Assembly (NCBI RefSeq): GCF_003330765.1
Contig: NZ_CP024902.1
Location: forward strand, 2,170,001-2,234,000
DNA: 64,000 nucleotides
Source: Burkholderia pyrrocinia
GTDB taxonomy: Bacteria > Pseudomonadota > Gammaproteobacteria > Burkholderiales > Burkholderiaceae
Reading direction: 5' to 3'
A model generated the notes under the pieces. It was given only the letters and a program-made list of their open reading frames with translations. It was not told the DNA's origin and did not search any database. Below, piece by piece: positions 27,961-38,192 of this stretch; positions within the stretch are counted from its first letter, which is position 1, and every line of letters begins with the position of its first letter. A program made the position numbers and the translations under genes.

Positions 27961-29529
27961 ATGTCGTTTTCCCGAAGCGCAGCCGATACGGCTGACACCC
28001 TCCCCGACCTCGCCGCCACGCTCGGCGCGCCCGCCGAAGGTGCGTTCGTGCGACTCGGCGACGCGTTTCATACGCGGCTGCCGGCCGCGCCGCTTGCCGC
28101 GCCGTACGTCGTCGGCTTTTCCGACGAAGTCGCGCAGTTGCTCGACCTGCCGGCGTCGATCGCCGCGCAGCCCGCGTTCGCCGAGCTGTTCGCCGGCAAC
28201 CCGACGCGCGACTGGCCCGCGAACGCGATGCCGTACGCATCGGTGTATTCCGGCCACCAGTTCGGCGTGTGGGCCGGCCAGCTCGGCGACGGCCGCGCGC
28301 TGACGATCGGCGAGCGCACCGGCACGGACGGCCGCCGCTACGAGCTGCAACTGAAAGGCAGCGGCCGCACGCCATACTCGCGGATGGGCGACGGCCGCGC
28401 GGTGCTGCGCTCGTCGATCCGCGAATTCCTGTGCTCGGAAGCGATGCATCACCTCGGCATCCCGACCACGCGTGCGCTGACGGTGATCGGCTCCGACCAG
28501 CCGGTGGTCCGCGAGGAGATCGAGACGTCGGCCGTCGTCACGCGCGTGTCGGAAAGCTTCGTGCGCTTCGGCCACTTCGAGCACTTCTTCTCGAACGATC
28601 GCCCCGACCTGCTGCGCCAGCTCGCCGATCACGTGATCGAGCGCTTCTATCCGGCATGCCGCGACGCGAGCGATCCGTACCTCGCGCTGCTCGAAGCCGC
28701 GACGCTGCGCACGGCCGACCTCGTCGCGCAATGGCAGGCCGTCGGCTTCTGCCACGGCGTGATGAACACCGACAACATGTCGATCCTCGGCGTGACGATC
28801 GACTACGGCCCGTTCGGCTTCGTCGATGCGTTCGACGCGAACCACATCTGCAACCACTCGGACACCAGCGGCCGCTACGCATACCGGATGCAGCCGCGCA
28901 TCGCGCACTGGAACTGCTACTGCCTCGCGCAGGCGCTGCTGCCGCTGATCGGGCTGCAGCACGGCATCGCCGACGAAGACGCGCGCGCCGAGCGCGCGGT
29001 GGACGACGCGCAGGCCGTGCTCGCGAAGTTTCCCGAGCGCTTCGGCCCCGCGCTCGAACGCGCGATGCGCGCAAAGCTCGGCCTCGAGCTCGAACGCGAG
29101 AACGACGCCGAACTCGCCAACAAGCTGCTCGAGACGATGCATGCAAGCCACGCGGATTTCACGCTGACGTTTCGCCGGCTCGCGCAACTGTCGAAGCACG
29201 ACGCGAGCCGCGACGCGCCGGTGCGCGACCTGTTCATCGACCGCGACGCGTTCGATGCGTGGGCGAACCTCTACCGTGCACGGCTGTCCGAGGAAACGCG
29301 CGACGACGCGGCACGCGCGGCCGCGATGAACCGCGTGAACCCGAAATACGTGCTGCGCAACCATCTGGCCGAAGTCGCGATCCGACGCGCGAAGGAAAAG
29401 GATTTTTCCGAAGTCGAGCGGCTCGCGCAGGTGCTGCGCCGGCCGTTCGACGAACAACCGGAGCATGAAGCGTACGCGGCGTTGCCGCCCGACTGGGCCG
29501 GGTCGCTCGAAGTGAGCTGCTCGTCCTGA
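27961..29529 (+). CDS. selO: SelO-family protein AMPylase (YdiU)
   Basis: A 522-residue pseudokinase-fold enzyme of the SelO/YdiU family, which transfers AMP (or UMP with Mn in some reports) to Ser, Thr and Tyr of proteins and is linked to oxidative stress. Recognisable segments are [45 protein letters not shown] (catalytic/metal loop) and DYGPFGFVD. The C-terminus ends in Cys-Ser-Ser; this Cys is the position taken by selenocysteine in animal SelO and is redox-active with another Cys in E. coli. The start at 27961 has a GAGG box. msrB follows 47 bases later, a sensible redox partner. Confidence 0.94.
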   Translation: MSFSRSAADTADTLPDLAATLGAPAEGAFVRLGDAFHTRLPAAPLAAPYVVGFSDEVAQLLDLPASIAAQPAFAELFAGNPTRDWPANAMPYASVYSGHQFGVWAGQLGDGRALTIGERTGTDGRRYELQLKGSGRTPYSRMGDGRAVLRSSIREFLCSEAMHHLGIPTTRALTVIGSDQPVVREEIETSAVVTRVSESFVRFGHFEHFFSNDRPDLLRQLADHVIERFYPACRDASDPYLALLEAATLRTADLVAQWQAVGFCHGVMNTDNMSILGVTIDYGPFGFVDAFDANHICNHSDTSGRYAYRMQPRIAHWNCYCLAQALLPLIGLQHGIADEDARAERAVDDAQAVLAKFPERFGPALERAMRAKLGLELERENDAELANKLLETMHASHADFTLTFRRLAQLSKHDASRDAPVRDLFIDRDAFDAWANLYRARLSEETRDDAARAAAMNRVNPKYVLRNHLAEVAIRRAKEKDFSEVERLAQVLRRPFDEQPEHEAYAALPPDWAGSLEVSCSS

Positions 29530-29576
29530 GGCATCCAACCCGCGCGTATCGACCGACCGATCAGGAGAACCCCCAC

Positions 29577-30008
29577 ATGTCCCACGATTCCGACGACAAG
29601 ACCTTCCCGTACCCGAAGAACGACGCCGAGCTGCGCCGCCGGCTCACGCCGATGCAGTACGAGGTCACGCAGCATGCGGCGACCGAGCGCGCGTTCACCG
29701 GCGAATACACCGACACCGAAGACGCCGGCATCTACACATGCGTCGTCTGCAGCACGCCGCTGTTCGAATCCGGTTCCAAATTCCACTCGGGCTGCGGCTG
29801 GCCCAGCTACTTCAAGCCGCTCAACGGCGAGGTGATCGACGAAAAGGTCGACCACTCGCACGGGATGGTGCGCGTCGAGGTCCGCTGCAACCACTGCGGC
29901 GCGCATCTCGGCCATGTATTCGAGGACGGCCCGCGCGACCAGACCGGTTTGCGGTACTGCATCAATTCGGCTGCGTTAAACTTCGAGTCCCGACCCGAAG
30001 ACGAATAA
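29577..30008 (+). CDS. msrB: Peptide methionine-R-sulfoxide reductase
   Basis: A 143-residue MsrB that reduces the R-epimer of methionine sulfoxide in proteins. Two CxxC pairs (CVVC and CNHC) bind structural zinc. The segments SGCGWPSYF and [10 protein letters not shown] and the catalytic Cys in [10 protein letters not shown] are all present. A possible resolving Cys is less clear, as in several zinc-type MsrB. An AGGAG box precedes the start. It follows selO and leads into yciB after a partial terminator. Confidence 0.95.
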   Translation: MSHDSDDKTFPYPKNDAELRRRLTPMQYEVTQHAATERAFTGEYTDTEDAGIYTCVVCSTPLFESGSKFHSGCGWPSYFKPLNGEVIDEKVDHSHGMVRVEVRCNHCGAHLGHVFEDGPRDQTGLRYCINSAALNFESRPEDE

Positions 30009-30034
30009 GCGACGCCGGGCGGGTCCCTACAACG

Positions 30035-30062
30035 GTGAAAGGCCGCGCGAGCGGCCTTTCAC
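30035..30062 (+). terminator. Hairpin between msrB and yciB
   Basis: A perfect 12-bp stem (30035-30046 with 30051-30062) with a GCGA tetraloop, but only three T residues. It probably attenuates or processes the transcript rather than ending it fully; yciB starts 15 bases later. Confidence 0.5.
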
Positions 30063-30077
30063 GCAGCTGCGAGCGCC

Positions 30078-30608
30078 ATGAAATTCCTGTTCGATCTGTT
30101 TCCGATCATCCTGTTTTTCGCCGCCTTCAAGGTCTGGGGCATCTTCACCGCCACCGCCGTCGCGATTGTCGCGACGCTGGCCCAGGTCGCGTGGGTCGCC
30201 TTCCGGCACCGGAAGGTCGACACGATGCTGTGGGTCAGCCTCGGCGTGATCGTCGTGTTCGGTGGTGCCACCCTCGTCCTGCATGACGAGAAATTCATTC
30301 AATGGAAACCGACTGTGCTGTACTGGCTGTTTGCGATCGGGCTGCTCGCCGCGCGCTATGCATTTAGCAACAACCTGATCGAAAAGATGATGGGCAAGCA
30401 GCTCACGCTGCCGCACCCCGTGTGGGACAAGCTGAACGTCGCATGGGCACTGTTCTTTGCGGTGCTCGGCGTCGCGAACCTGTACGTGGTGCACAACTTC
30501 ACCGAATCGCAATGGGTGAACTTCAAGCTGTTCGGCACGACCGGCGCGATGGTCGTGTTCATCATCCTGCAGAGCCTGTGGCTCACGAAATACCTGAAGG
30601 ACGAGTGA
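30078..30608 (+). CDS. yciB: Inner-membrane septation protein A (YciB)
   Basis: A 176-residue integral membrane protein with about five helices, matching YciB/IspZ in length and in the segments [18 protein letters not shown] and [18 protein letters not shown]. YciB is involved in intracellular septation in Shigella and in envelope synthesis together with DcrB in E. coli; the molecular role is unresolved. The stop is one base before the bolA start, so the two are co-transcribed. Confidence 0.93.
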   Translation: MKFLFDLFPIILFFAAFKVWGIFTATAVAIVATLAQVAWVAFRHRKVDTMLWVSLGVIVVFGGATLVLHDEKFIQWKPTVLYWLFAIGLLAARYAFSNNLIEKMMGKQLTLPHPVWDKLNVAWALFFAVLGVANLYVVHNFTESQWVNFKLFGTTGAMVVFIILQSLWLTKYLKDE

Positions 30609-30609
30609 C

Positions 30610-30918
30610 ATGACGGACGCCTTTCTCGACGCATCGCCCGACGAACGCATCGCGCTGATCGAATCGCGCCTCACCGCGTCGCTCGCGCCGCTGTCGCTCG
30701 CCGTGCGCGACGACAGCGCGCAGCACGCAGGCCACGCCGGCGCGGCCTCCGGCGGCCATTACACGGTCACGATCGTGTCGGCCGCCTTCACCGGCAAGCC
30801 GCGCGTCGCGCGGCACCGGCTGGTGTATGATGCGCTCGCTGATGCGATGCAGCGCGGCATTCACGCGCTCGCGATCGTGGCTTATACGCCCGAAGAATTC
30901 AACGAATCTTCAATCTAG
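30610..30918 (+). CDS. bolA: BolA-family protein
   Basis: A 102-residue BolA protein with the family segments DDSAQHAGHAGA, a conserved FTGKPRVARHRLVYDAL and C-terminal HALAIVAYTPEEF. BolA proteins bind monothiol glutaredoxins and Fe-S clusters through conserved His residues; E. coli BolA also acts as a transcription factor for morphology and biofilm genes. The HAGH segment places it with BolA rather than IbaG. It is co-transcribed with yciB upstream and the parvulin downstream. Confidence 0.88.
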   Translation: MTDAFLDASPDERIALIESRLTASLAPLSLAVRDDSAQHAGHAGAASGGHYTVTIVSAAFTGKPRVARHRLVYDALADAMQRGIHALAIVAYTPEEFNESSI

Positions 30919-30936
30919 TCTCATTAGGAATTCCCG

Positions 30937-31719
30937 ATGATCCTGAAATCCCCTCGCCTGTGGGTCGCGGCGGCTGCATTCGCAGCGGCACCGGCATTTG
31001 CCCAGAACATCGCCGTCGTCAACGGCACGCCGATTCCGAAGTCGCGCGCCGACGCGATGGTCGCGCAGCTCGTCCAGCAAGGCCAGACCGACAGCCCGCA
31101 ACTGCAGCAGGCCGTGCGCCAGGAACTCGTGAACCGCGAAATCCTGATGCAGGAAGCGATCCGCGAAGGCATCCCGAACCGTCCGGACGTGAAGGCGCAG
31201 GTCGCCGTCGCGCAGCAGACCGTCGTGCTGCGTTCGATGATCGAGAGTTTCCTGAAGAAGAACCAGCCGACCGACACCGAAGTGAAGGCGCGCTACGACG
31301 ATCTCGTCAAGGGCGCCGGCGGCAACCGCGAGTACCACCTGCACCATATCCTCGTCGACAGCGAGCAGCAGGCGAAGGACCTGATCGCGAAGATCAAGGC
31401 CGGCGCGAAGTTCGAGGATCTCGCGAAGCAATACTCGAAGGATCCGGGATCGGGCAAGAACGGCGGCGATCTCGACTGGTCCGACCCGAAGGCGTACGTG
31501 CCGGAATTCGCGGCGGCCGCGCAGAAGCTGCAGAAAGGCCAGATGACCGACGCGCCGGTGAAGACGCAGTTCGGCTGGCACGTCATCCGCGTCGACGACA
31601 TCCGCGACATCGCCCCGCCGCCGTTCGATCAGGTGAAGGCGCAGATCGCGCAACAGCTCGTGCAGCAGAAGCTGCAGGCATTCGAGGAAGGTCTGCGCCA
31701 GCAAGCGAAGATCCAGTAA
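30937..31719 (+). CDS. Periplasmic parvulin-type peptidyl-prolyl isomerase
   Basis: A 260-residue exported foldase. A signal peptide (MILKSPRLWVAAAAFAAAPAFA) precedes a SurA-N-like helical domain and a parvulin domain (about 130-225). Parvulin marks are YHLHHILVDSEQQAKDLIAKI, LAKQYSKDPGSGKNGGDLDW and TQFGWHVIRVDD. It probably assists folding of exported proteins. It lies 18 bases after bolA, so the operon is yciB-bolA-parvulin, perhaps read through from msrB; a terminator follows. Confidence 0.92.
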   Translation: MILKSPRLWVAAAAFAAAPAFAQNIAVVNGTPIPKSRADAMVAQLVQQGQTDSPQLQQAVRQELVNREILMQEAIREGIPNRPDVKAQVAVAQQTVVLRSMIESFLKKNQPTDTEVKARYDDLVKGAGGNREYHLHHILVDSEQQAKDLIAKIKAGAKFEDLAKQYSKDPGSGKNGGDLDWSDPKAYVPEFAAAAQKLQKGQMTDAPVKTQFGWHVIRVDDIRDIAPPPFDQVKAQIAQQLVQQKLQAFEEGLRQQAKIQ

Positions 31720-31747
31720 CGCCGGGCGAGCGTCGCCCGCGCATCGA

Positions 31748-31776
31748 AAAGCCGCTCTTCGGAGCGGTTTTTTCTT
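31748..31776 (+). terminator. Terminator of the yciB-bolA-parvulin operon
   Basis: A 6-bp core stem (31752-31757 with 31762-31767) with a TTCG tetraloop, extended by A-T pairs, then TTTTTTCTTTT. It shares a 16-base core with the opposite-strand terminator at 31832-31860. Confidence 0.85.
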
Positions 31777-31831
31777 TTGGGGTGCGGGAATGCGCACATC
31801 ATGATGCTCCGGCAGTCAGCCGATGCGCGAT

Positions 31832-31860
31832 AAAAAAAGCCGCTCCGAAGAGCGGCCTTT
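31832..31860 (-). terminator. Terminator of the purL-acetyltransferase unit
   Basis: A 7-bp stem (31839-31845 with 31850-31856) with a TTCG loop when read on the minus strand, followed by a run of seven T. It has the same core hairpin as the plus-strand terminator about 80 bases away. Confidence 0.85.
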
Positions 31861-31894
31861 CCGGGGTCGGACGCAAGCCAAGCGGCCGTGATCG

Positions 31895-32440
31895 CTATGC
31901 GGGATAGAACACGTCGTGATAGCGAACGTCGCCCGACGGCCGCAGCGCTGACTCGTCGAACGACCGCGCGAGGAAATACTCGGGCGGCACGTGCGGAAAC
32001 ACGATGTCGCCGGACGGCTCAAACCCGAAACGCGCGTAATACGCGGGATCGCCGAGCACGACGCAGCCGCGCGCGCCGAGCCGGCGCAACGCGTCGAGCC
32101 CCGTGCGCACGAGCCCCGCGCCGATGCTCTGCCGCTGGCATTCGGGCCGCACCGCGAGCGGCGCAAGCCCGTACCATTGCTGGCCGCCGGCCGGCTCGCC
32201 GCCGATCGCGACCGGCGAGAACGCGACGTGCCCGACGATGCGGCCATCGCGCTCCGCGACGAGCGATACGCTCAACGCGCCGTCCACGCGCAGCGCGTCG
32301 ACGATCCGTCGCTCGAACTGCCCACCCTCCGGCTCGCCCGCAAATGCCGCGACGATCACGCGGCCGATCGCGTCGACCTCGCTCGCGCGCTCGTCGCGCA
32401 GCGTGACGACCTCGGCCGGCGCGTTCGGGTCGAACATCAT
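31895..32440 (-). CDS. GNAT-family N-acetyltransferase (YhbS-like)
   Basis: A 181-residue acetyltransferase close to the YhbS type. The N-terminal VVTLRDERASEVDAIGRV is followed by the acetyl-CoA-binding stretch LAPLAVRPECQRQSIGAGLV and the characteristic VVLGDPAYYARFGFEPSG. The substrate is unknown. The start is one of two adjacent ATGs (32440 or 32437), only five bases after the purL stop, so it is co-transcribed with purL. The terminator at 31832-31860 closes the unit. Confidence 0.9.
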   Translation of the reverse strand: MMFDPNAPAEVVTLRDERASEVDAIGRVIVAAFAGEPEGGQFERRIVDALRVDGALSVSLVAERDGRIVGHVAFSPVAIGGEPAGGQQWYGLAPLAVRPECQRQSIGAGLVRTGLDALRRLGARGCVVLGDPAYYARFGFEPSGDIVFPHVPPEYFLARSFDESALRPSGDVRYHDVFYPA

Positions 32441-32445
32441 CCGGA

Positions 32446-35400
32446 TCAGCCGATCCAGCGGCGCGCGTTGCGGAACACGCGCATCCACGGGCTGGCTTCA
32501 CCCCAGCTTTCCGGATGCCAGCTCATCGTGACCGTGCGGTGCACGCGCTCCATGTGCGGCATCAGCACCGAGAAGCGGCCGTCGGCCGTCGTGACCGACG
32601 TGATGCCGGCCGGCGAGCCGTTCGGGTTGAACGGATAGCGCTCGGTCGCTTCGCCACGGTGGTCGACGAAACGCATCGCAACCGCGACGCGATCGATGTC
32701 GCCCTGTTGCGAGAAGTCCGCATAGCCTTCGCCGTGCGCGACCGCAACCGGAATCCGCGAGCCTTCCATCCCCGCGAAGAAGATCGACGGCGACTTCTCC
32801 ACTTCGACGAACGAGAAGCGCGCCTCGAACTGCTCGGACTTGTTGCGCGTGAACTTCGGCCACGCTTCCGCACCCGGGATCATCGACGCGAGGCTCGACA
32901 GCATCTGGCAGCCGTTGCAGATGCCGAGCGCGAACGTGTCGGGACGCGCGAAGAACGCCGAGAACATGTCGGCGAGGTTCGCGTTGAACCGGACCGTCTT
33001 CGCCCAGCCTTCGCCCGCACCCAGCACGTCGCCGTACGAGAAGCCGCCGCAGGCGACCGCGCCCGCGAAATCGGCGAGCGTGGCACGGCCCGCGAGCAGG
33101 TCGCTCATGTGCACGTCGTGCGCATCGAAGCCCGCGCGGTCGAACGCGTAGGCCGTTTCCAGATGCGAATTCACGCCCTGCTCGCGCAGGATCGCGACGC
33201 GCGGCCGCGCGCCCGTCGCGATGAACGGCGCGGCGATGTCGTCGGCCGGATCGAAGCTCAGCACCGGCGAAATGCCCGGATCGGCCACGTCGAGCAGCGC
33301 GTCGTATTCGGCATCCGCGCACGCGGGGTTGTCGCGCAGGCGCGCGATACGCCAGCTCACTTCACCCCACGCGCGATGGAGTTCGGTACGCGGCGCGCCG
33401 AAGATCTTCTTCGCGTCGCGGTACACCTCGATCACGTCGCGATCGTTGACCGAGCCGATCACGTGCGAGCACGTCGACAGGCCGAACTCGCGCAGCGCGC
33501 CGAGCACCGCGTCGCGGTCGGCCGCGCGCACCTGCACGACGGCGCCGAGTTCCTCGGAGAACAGCGCGCGCAGCGTGCGATCATCGCGACGGCCGCTCGT
33601 CTGCTTCGCCCAGTCCTTCGCGTCGCCGTAGTCGGATTCGTGATTCGGGTCGAGCGTCAGCATGTCGACGTTCAGCGACACGCCTGCGTGGCCCGCGAAC
33701 GCCATTTCGCACACCGTCGCCCACAGGCCGCCGTCCGAGCGGTCGTGGTACGCCAGCAGCTTGTCCTGCGCGTTGAGCGACTGGATCGCGTTGAAGAAGC
33801 GCTTCAGGTCTTCCGGATCGTCGACGTCCGGCGTCGCGTCGCCGACCTGCTGCGTGACCTGCGCGAAGATGCTGCCGCCCATCCGGTGCTTGCCGCGGCC
33901 CAGATCGATCGCGATCAGCACGCTGTCGCCGGCATCCGCGACGCGACGCAGTTGCGGCGTCAGGTGCCGGCGCACGTCCTCGACCGGCGCGAACGCGGAG
34001 ATGATCAGCGACACCGGCGAGACCACTTCCTTCGCGACGCCCTGCTCGTCCCACTTCGTCTTCATCGACAGCGAGTCCTTGCCGACCGGGATGCCGATCC
34101 CGAGCGCCGGGCACAGCTCCATGCCGATCGCCTTGACCGTGTCGAACAGCGCGGCGTCCTCGCCGGCCGTGCCGCATGCGGCCATCCAGTTCGCCGACAG
34201 CTTCAGCTTGTCGAGCGACGCGATCGGCGCGCTCGCGATGTTCGTGACCGCCTCGCCGACCGCCATGCGGCCCGATGCCGGCGCGTCGATCACTGCGAGC
34301 GGCGTGCGCTCGGCCATCGTCATCGCCTCGCCCTTGAAGCCCGCGTAGTCGAGCGCGGTGACCGCGCAGTCGGCCACCGGCACCTGCCACGGGCCGACCA
34401 TCTGGTCGCGCACCGACGTGCCGCCGACCGTACGGTCGCCGATCGTGATCAGGAACGACTTGCTCCCGACCGTCGGGTGCTTCAGCACATCGACCGCGAC
34501 TTCCGACAGCGCGATGCCCGTCACGTCGACTGGCGTGCGCTCGGTCGCGACGCGCGCGACGTCGCGGTGCATGCGCGGCGGCTTGCCGAGCAGCACTTCC
34601 ATCGGCATGTCGACCGGGTATTCGTCGGCGCCCGTCGCTTCGTCGTCGACCAGTTGCAACTGGCGCTCGTCGGTCGCGACACCGACCACCGCGAACGGGC
34701 AGCGCTCACGCACGCAGATCGCCTCGAAGCGCGGCAGGTCGGCCGGTGCGATCGCGAGCACGTAGCGCTCCTGCGCCTCGTTCGACCAGATTTCGCGCGG
34801 CGACAGGCCCGACTCCTCGAGTGCGACCTTGCGCAGTTCGAAGCGCGCGCCCTTGCCCGCGCCGTCGACGATCTCGGGGAACGCGTTCGACAGGCCGCCC
34901 GCGCCGACGTCGTGGATGCTCAGGATCGGGTTTTCCGCGCCGAGCTGCCAGCAGCCGTTGATCACTTCCTGTGCGCGACGCTCGATTTCGGGGTTGCCGC
35001 GCTGTACCGAGTCGAAGTCGAGCTCGGCCGTGTTCGCGCCGGTCGCCATCGAGCTCGCCGCGCCGCCGCCCATCCCGATCCGCATGCCGGGGCCGCCGAT
35101 CTGGATCAGCAGGGAGCCGGCCGGCACGTCGTGCTTGTGCGTGTGCTGGTCGGCAATGTTGCCGATGCCGCCCGCGATCATGATCGGCTTGTGATAGCCG
35201 CGCACCTGGCCGCCGACGTTCTGCTCGTACACGCGGAAGTAGCCGCCGAGGTTCGGGCGGCCGAATTCGTTATTGAACGCGGCGCCGCCGAGCGGGCCGT
35301 CAATCATGATCTGCAGCGGCGACGCGATGCGGTCCGGGCGGCCGTACGGGCCGTGCGCGTCATCCGGGTTGCGCGCGCCGATCGGCTGTGCCGCGTCGCG

Positions 35401-36510
35401 CGCGTTTTCCCACGACTGGCGTGCGTCGGGCAGGTCGAGGTTCGACACGGTGAAACCCGTGAGGCCGGCCTTCGGACGCGCGCCGCGGCCCGTCGCACCT
35501 TCGTCGCGGATCTCGCCGCCCGCGCCGGTCGCCGCGCCCGGGAACGGCGAGATCGCCGTCGGGTGATTGTGCGTCTCGACCTTCATCAGCGTGTGCGTGA
35601 GCTCGGTGTGCCGGCCATAACGCTCGCCCGGCTCGCCGGCCGCGCCCGCGTTACGCGGGAACCAGCGCTCGGCTTCGGCGCCGACCATGATCGACGAGTT
35701 GTCGGAATACGCGACGATCGTGCCCTGCGGGTTCAGCTTCTCGGTATTGCGGATCATCGCGAACAGCGACATGTCCTGCGCTTCGCCGTCGATCGTCCAC
35801 TGCGCGTTGAAGATCTTGTGGCGGCAGTGCTCGCTGTTCGCCTGCGCGAACATCATCAGCTCGACGTCGGTCGGGTTGCGTTCGAGCTTGCGGAACGCGT
35901 CGACCAGGTAGTCGATCTCGTCGTCGGCGAGCGCAAGGCCCAGTTCGACGTTCGCACGCTCGAGCGCGCCGCGGCCGACGCCCAGCACGTCGACGCTCGC
36001 GAGCGGCCTGGCCGGCAGTTCGTCGAACAGGTGCTGCGCGTCGTCGCGCGCCGCGATCACGCTTTCGGTCATCCGGTCATGCAGCGCGGCCGCGACGGCC
36101 GCGCGCGCGTCGTCGGACAGCGCCTTCTTGCCGCCGAGCAGCCCCGACTTCAGCGTGACCGTGAATTCGACGCCGCGCTCGATGCGGCGCACGTGCGTAA
36201 GGCCGCAGTGCTGCGCGATGTCGGTCGCCTTGCTCGCCCACGGCGAGACCGTGCCGAAGCGCGGCAGCACGACGAAGGTCTCGGCCGCCCCCTTCTCGGC
36301 GGCCGGCTCGAACGGCGCGCCGTAGTGCATCAGCGCGTCGATGCGCGCGCTGTCGTCGGCCGACAGCGGCTCGGCCGCATTGACGAAGTGCAGGAACTGG
36401 CCGCGCACCGCGACGATGTTGGTGTCGATTTGCCTGAGCGTGTCGAGCAGACGGGTTTGACGGAAATCGGAGAGGGCCGAAGCGCCGGGAAAACACGAGA
36501 AGTGAGCCAT
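32446..36510 (-). CDS. purL: Phosphoribosylformylglycinamidine synthase (FGAM synthase)
   Basis: A 1354-residue large-type PurL that converts FGAR, glutamine and ATP to FGAM in purine synthesis. Visible parts are the N-terminal domain ([19 protein letters not shown]), the AIR-synthase-like domains ([41 protein letters not shown]), and the C-terminal class I glutamine amidotransferase with nucleophile Cys in ALGICNGCQ and the His-x-Glu pair in [10 protein letters not shown]. Length and fusion are normal for beta- and gammaproteobacteria. The start at 36510 fits the family; a longer in-frame extension does not. A TATAAT box lies 62 bases upstream. Confidence 0.97.
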   Translation of the reverse strand: MAHFSCFPGASALSDFRQTRLLDTLRQIDTNIVAVRGQFLHFVNAAEPLSADDSARIDALMHYGAPFEPAAEKGAAETFVVLPRFGTVSPWASKATDIAQHCGLTHVRRIERGVEFTVTLKSGLLGGKKALSDDARAAVAAALHDRMTESVIAARDDAQHLFDELPARPLASVDVLGVGRGALERANVELGLALADDEIDYLVDAFRKLERNPTDVELMMFAQANSEHCRHKIFNAQWTIDGEAQDMSLFAMIRNTEKLNPQGTIVAYSDNSSIMVGAEAERWFPRNAGAAGEPGERYGRHTELTHTLMKVETHNHPTAISPFPGAATGAGGEIRDEGATGRGARPKAGLTGFTVSNLDLPDARQSWENARDAAQPIGARNPDDAHGPYGRPDRIASPLQIMIDGPLGGAAFNNEFGRPNLGGYFRVYEQNVGGQVRGYHKPIMIAGGIGNIADQHTHKHDVPAGSLLIQIGGPGMRIGMGGGAASSMATGANTAELDFDSVQRGNPEIERRAQEVINGCWQLGAENPILSIHDVGAGGLSNAFPEIVDGAGKGARFELRKVALEESGLSPREIWSNEAQERYVLAIAPADLPRFEAICVRERCPFAVVGVATDERQLQLVDDEATGADEYPVDMPMEVLLGKPPRMHRDVARVATERTPVDVTGIALSEVAVDVLKHPTVGSKSFLITIGDRTVGGTSVRDQMVGPWQVPVADCAVTALDYAGFKGEAMTMAERTPLAVIDAPASGRMAVGEAVTNIASAPIASLDKLKLSANWMAACGTAGEDAALFDTVKAIGMELCPALGIGIPVGKDSLSMKTKWDEQGVAKEVVSPVSLIISAFAPVEDVRRHLTPQLRRVADAGDSVLIAIDLGRGKHRMGGSIFAQVTQQVGDATPDVDDPEDLKRFFNAIQSLNAQDKLLAYHDRSDGGLWATVCEMAFAGHAGVSLNVDMLTLDPNHESDYGDAKDWAKQTSGRRDDRTLRALFSEELGAVVQVRAADRDAVLGALREFGLSTCSHVIGSVNDRDVIEVYRDAKKIFGAPRTELHRAWGEVSWRIARLRDNPACADAEYDALLDVADPGISPVLSFDPADDIAAPFIATGARPRVAILREQGVNSHLETAYAFDRAGFDAHDVHMSDLLAGRATLADFAGAVACGGFSYGDVLGAGEGWAKTVRFNANLADMFSAFFARPDTFALGICNGCQMLSSLASMIPGAEAWPKFTRNKSEQFEARFSFVEVEKSPSIFFAGMEGSRIPVAVAHGEGYADFSQQGDIDRVAVAMRFVDHRGEATERYPFNPNGSPAGITSVTTADGRFSVLMPHMERVHRTVTMSWHPESWGEASPWMRVFRNARRWIG

Positions 36511-36838
36511 GGGCTGGACTGACGTCGATGAGTCGCGCGAGGTGGCGACGTGGGGCGAAAGGAAGGCCGCAATTATACCCGGAAGTCGGTCGCCCAAGAC
36601 CGGCCGATCGGCAGCCCGCATGCACCGCGACGGTGCCCCGGTGTGCGCCGCGCACGACCGCCCGCCGGGCCGGCCCGCACGGGCGCGGCAGCCCGCGGCC
36701 ACGGCGCGGTCGCACAGCGTGTCCTCGCCCGACGTCGGTTCCCGCGATTTTGGCGCTATCATTCCGGGTTCACCGGGCCAGGGCCCTCAGCGAATTCTCA
36801 CCGGGCGGCGTGCGCGCCGCCCGTCATCGAAGCAATCC
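36511..36838. other. Divergent promoter region between purL and the oxidase gene
   Basis: This 328-base stretch carries no gene. On the minus strand a perfect TATAAT sits at 36577-36572, a likely -10 for purL, with no clear -35 at the usual spacing. No obvious PurR operator was found by eye. On the plus side only a weak TATCAT near 36758-36763 is visible. Confidence 0.5.
36572..36577 (-). promoter_or_regulatory. -10 element of the purL promoter
   Basis: An exact TATAAT on the minus strand at 36577-36572, about 62 bases upstream of the purL ATG. The -35 region is weak (TTGGGC at a 14-base spacing). Confidence 0.45.
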
Positions 36839-38140
36839 ATGGATGTCATCGTCATCGGCGGCGGAATCAGCGGCGTCGCCACCGCCTACCAGTTGCGTGC
36901 GGCCGGCCACCGCGTGTGCGTGGTCGAACGCCACGCCACCGTCGCGCAGGGCGCGACCTACGGCGACGGCGGCGCGCTGCTGCCGAGCCCGCTCGACGTC
37001 TGGTTCGGCCCGACCTTCATGCGCCAGCGCCAGCCGAGCGACAGCGGCATCGTCTACAAGCCGGGCTTCAACGGCGGCGTACGCCGCTTCGTCAAGCAGC
37101 TCGGCACGCTGCGCGAGCCCGACGCGTTCGCCGCTCAGTACGCGCGGCTGCGCCCGCTGATCGATGCATCGCGCGACGTGCTCGCCGACATCGAAGCGCG
37201 CCTCGAACTCGAATTCGAGCAGAAGCCCGGCATCCTGCACGTCGTGCGCGATCCGCGCGACTGGGAAACGATGCAGCCCGCGCTCGACCTGCTGCGCACG
37301 CTCGACCAGCCGTACCGCACGCTGACCGCCGACGAATGCACGGCGCTCGAACCGTCGGTGCCGGCCGATCCCGGCTTCGCCGGCGGCGTGCTGCTCGAGA
37401 CCGAGCGCACCGGGAACTGCCCGCTATTCGCGAAACTGGTCAAGCAGACGCTCGACGAACACGGCGTGCAGTTCCGCTTCGGCGCTGACGTCGCCGCGAT
37501 CCGCATCGACACCGGCCGCGTCGCGGTCGAGCTCGTCCCGCCCGGCAACCGGCACGCGTCGAAGGCACGCGAGGTCGACGTGATTTCCGCCGACGCGATC
37601 GTGGTCGCTGCCGGCGCCGGCAGCCTGCCGCTGCTCGAACGGCTCGGCTGGCACCTGCCGCTGCACCCGGTGCGGGTCCATACGCTCACCGCGCCAGTCG
37701 CCTACGAAGAACATGCGCCGCACCTGAGCGTCGTCGACTCGATCAAGCGGATCTCGATCACGCGCACCCACCAGCGGCTGCGCATCGGCGGCGGCGCCGT
37801 GCTGCAGAGCCTGCCCGACACCGCGAAGCCGCTCGCCGAGCCGCTGTCCGAGGCTGCGCTCGCGCTGCTCGGCCAGGCCGTCCACGACTGGGTGCCCGGC
37901 GCCGCCAGGATTTCGGCCGCGCTGTCGTGGCAAGGCACGCAACTGCTGTCGCCGGACGGCCTGCCCGTCGTGGGTCCGACCCCGCATCCGCGCGTGTTCG
38001 TCAATTTCGGGCACGGCCCGGCCGGCTGGGGGCTCGCGTGCGGGTCTGCTAAAGTGGTGAGCGACTACCTGGGCGGTGACGTGCAGCACTGGCCCGCCGA
38101 CACGCTCGCCGCGCTGCGCGCCGGGCGCTTCTCGACCTGA
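36839..38140 (+). CDS. FAD-dependent D-amino-acid dehydrogenase-like oxidoreductase
   Basis: A 433-residue DadA/glycine-oxidase-type flavoenzyme. The FAD-binding motif VIVIGGGISGVATAYQL is at the very N-terminus, followed by VERHATVAQGATYGDGG. The C-terminal FAD contact is VFVNFGHGPAGWGLACGSAKVVSDYL. The length equals D-amino-acid dehydrogenases that oxidise D-amino acids to 2-oxo acids; no alanine racemase gene is adjacent, so the symbol dadA is withheld. The ATG at 36839 sits directly on the FAD motif. The NAD(P)HX repair gene follows after 52 bases. Confidence 0.9.
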   Translation: MDVIVIGGGISGVATAYQLRAAGHRVCVVERHATVAQGATYGDGGALLPSPLDVWFGPTFMRQRQPSDSGIVYKPGFNGGVRRFVKQLGTLREPDAFAAQYARLRPLIDASRDVLADIEARLELEFEQKPGILHVVRDPRDWETMQPALDLLRTLDQPYRTLTADECTALEPSVPADPGFAGGVLLETERTGNCPLFAKLVKQTLDEHGVQFRFGADVAAIRIDTGRVAVELVPPGNRHASKAREVDVISADAIVVAAGAGSLPLLERLGWHLPLHPVRVHTLTAPVAYEEHAPHLSVVDSIKRISITRTHQRLRIGGGAVLQSLPDTAKPLAEPLSEAALALLGQAVHDWVPGAARISAALSWQGTQLLSPDGLPVVGPTPHPRVFVNFGHGPAGWGLACGSAKVVSDYLGGDVQHWPADTLAALRAGRFST

Positions 38141-38192
38141 CCGCCGCGGGCCCGTCCCGGGCGGCATCCTTGCCAGCCGCCACGACCCCGCG

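Noticed and set aside
23483..28303. A 1606-codon plus-strand frame across the beta-oxidation genes
   Set aside because: It runs opposite to four genes with full catalytic motifs; the translation is low-complexity Arg/Asp/Val and lacks any family likeness.
32515..36522. A 1335-codon frame antisense to purL
   Set aside because: A GC-driven mirror of purL, whose motifs and glutamine amidotransferase triad are unmistakable.
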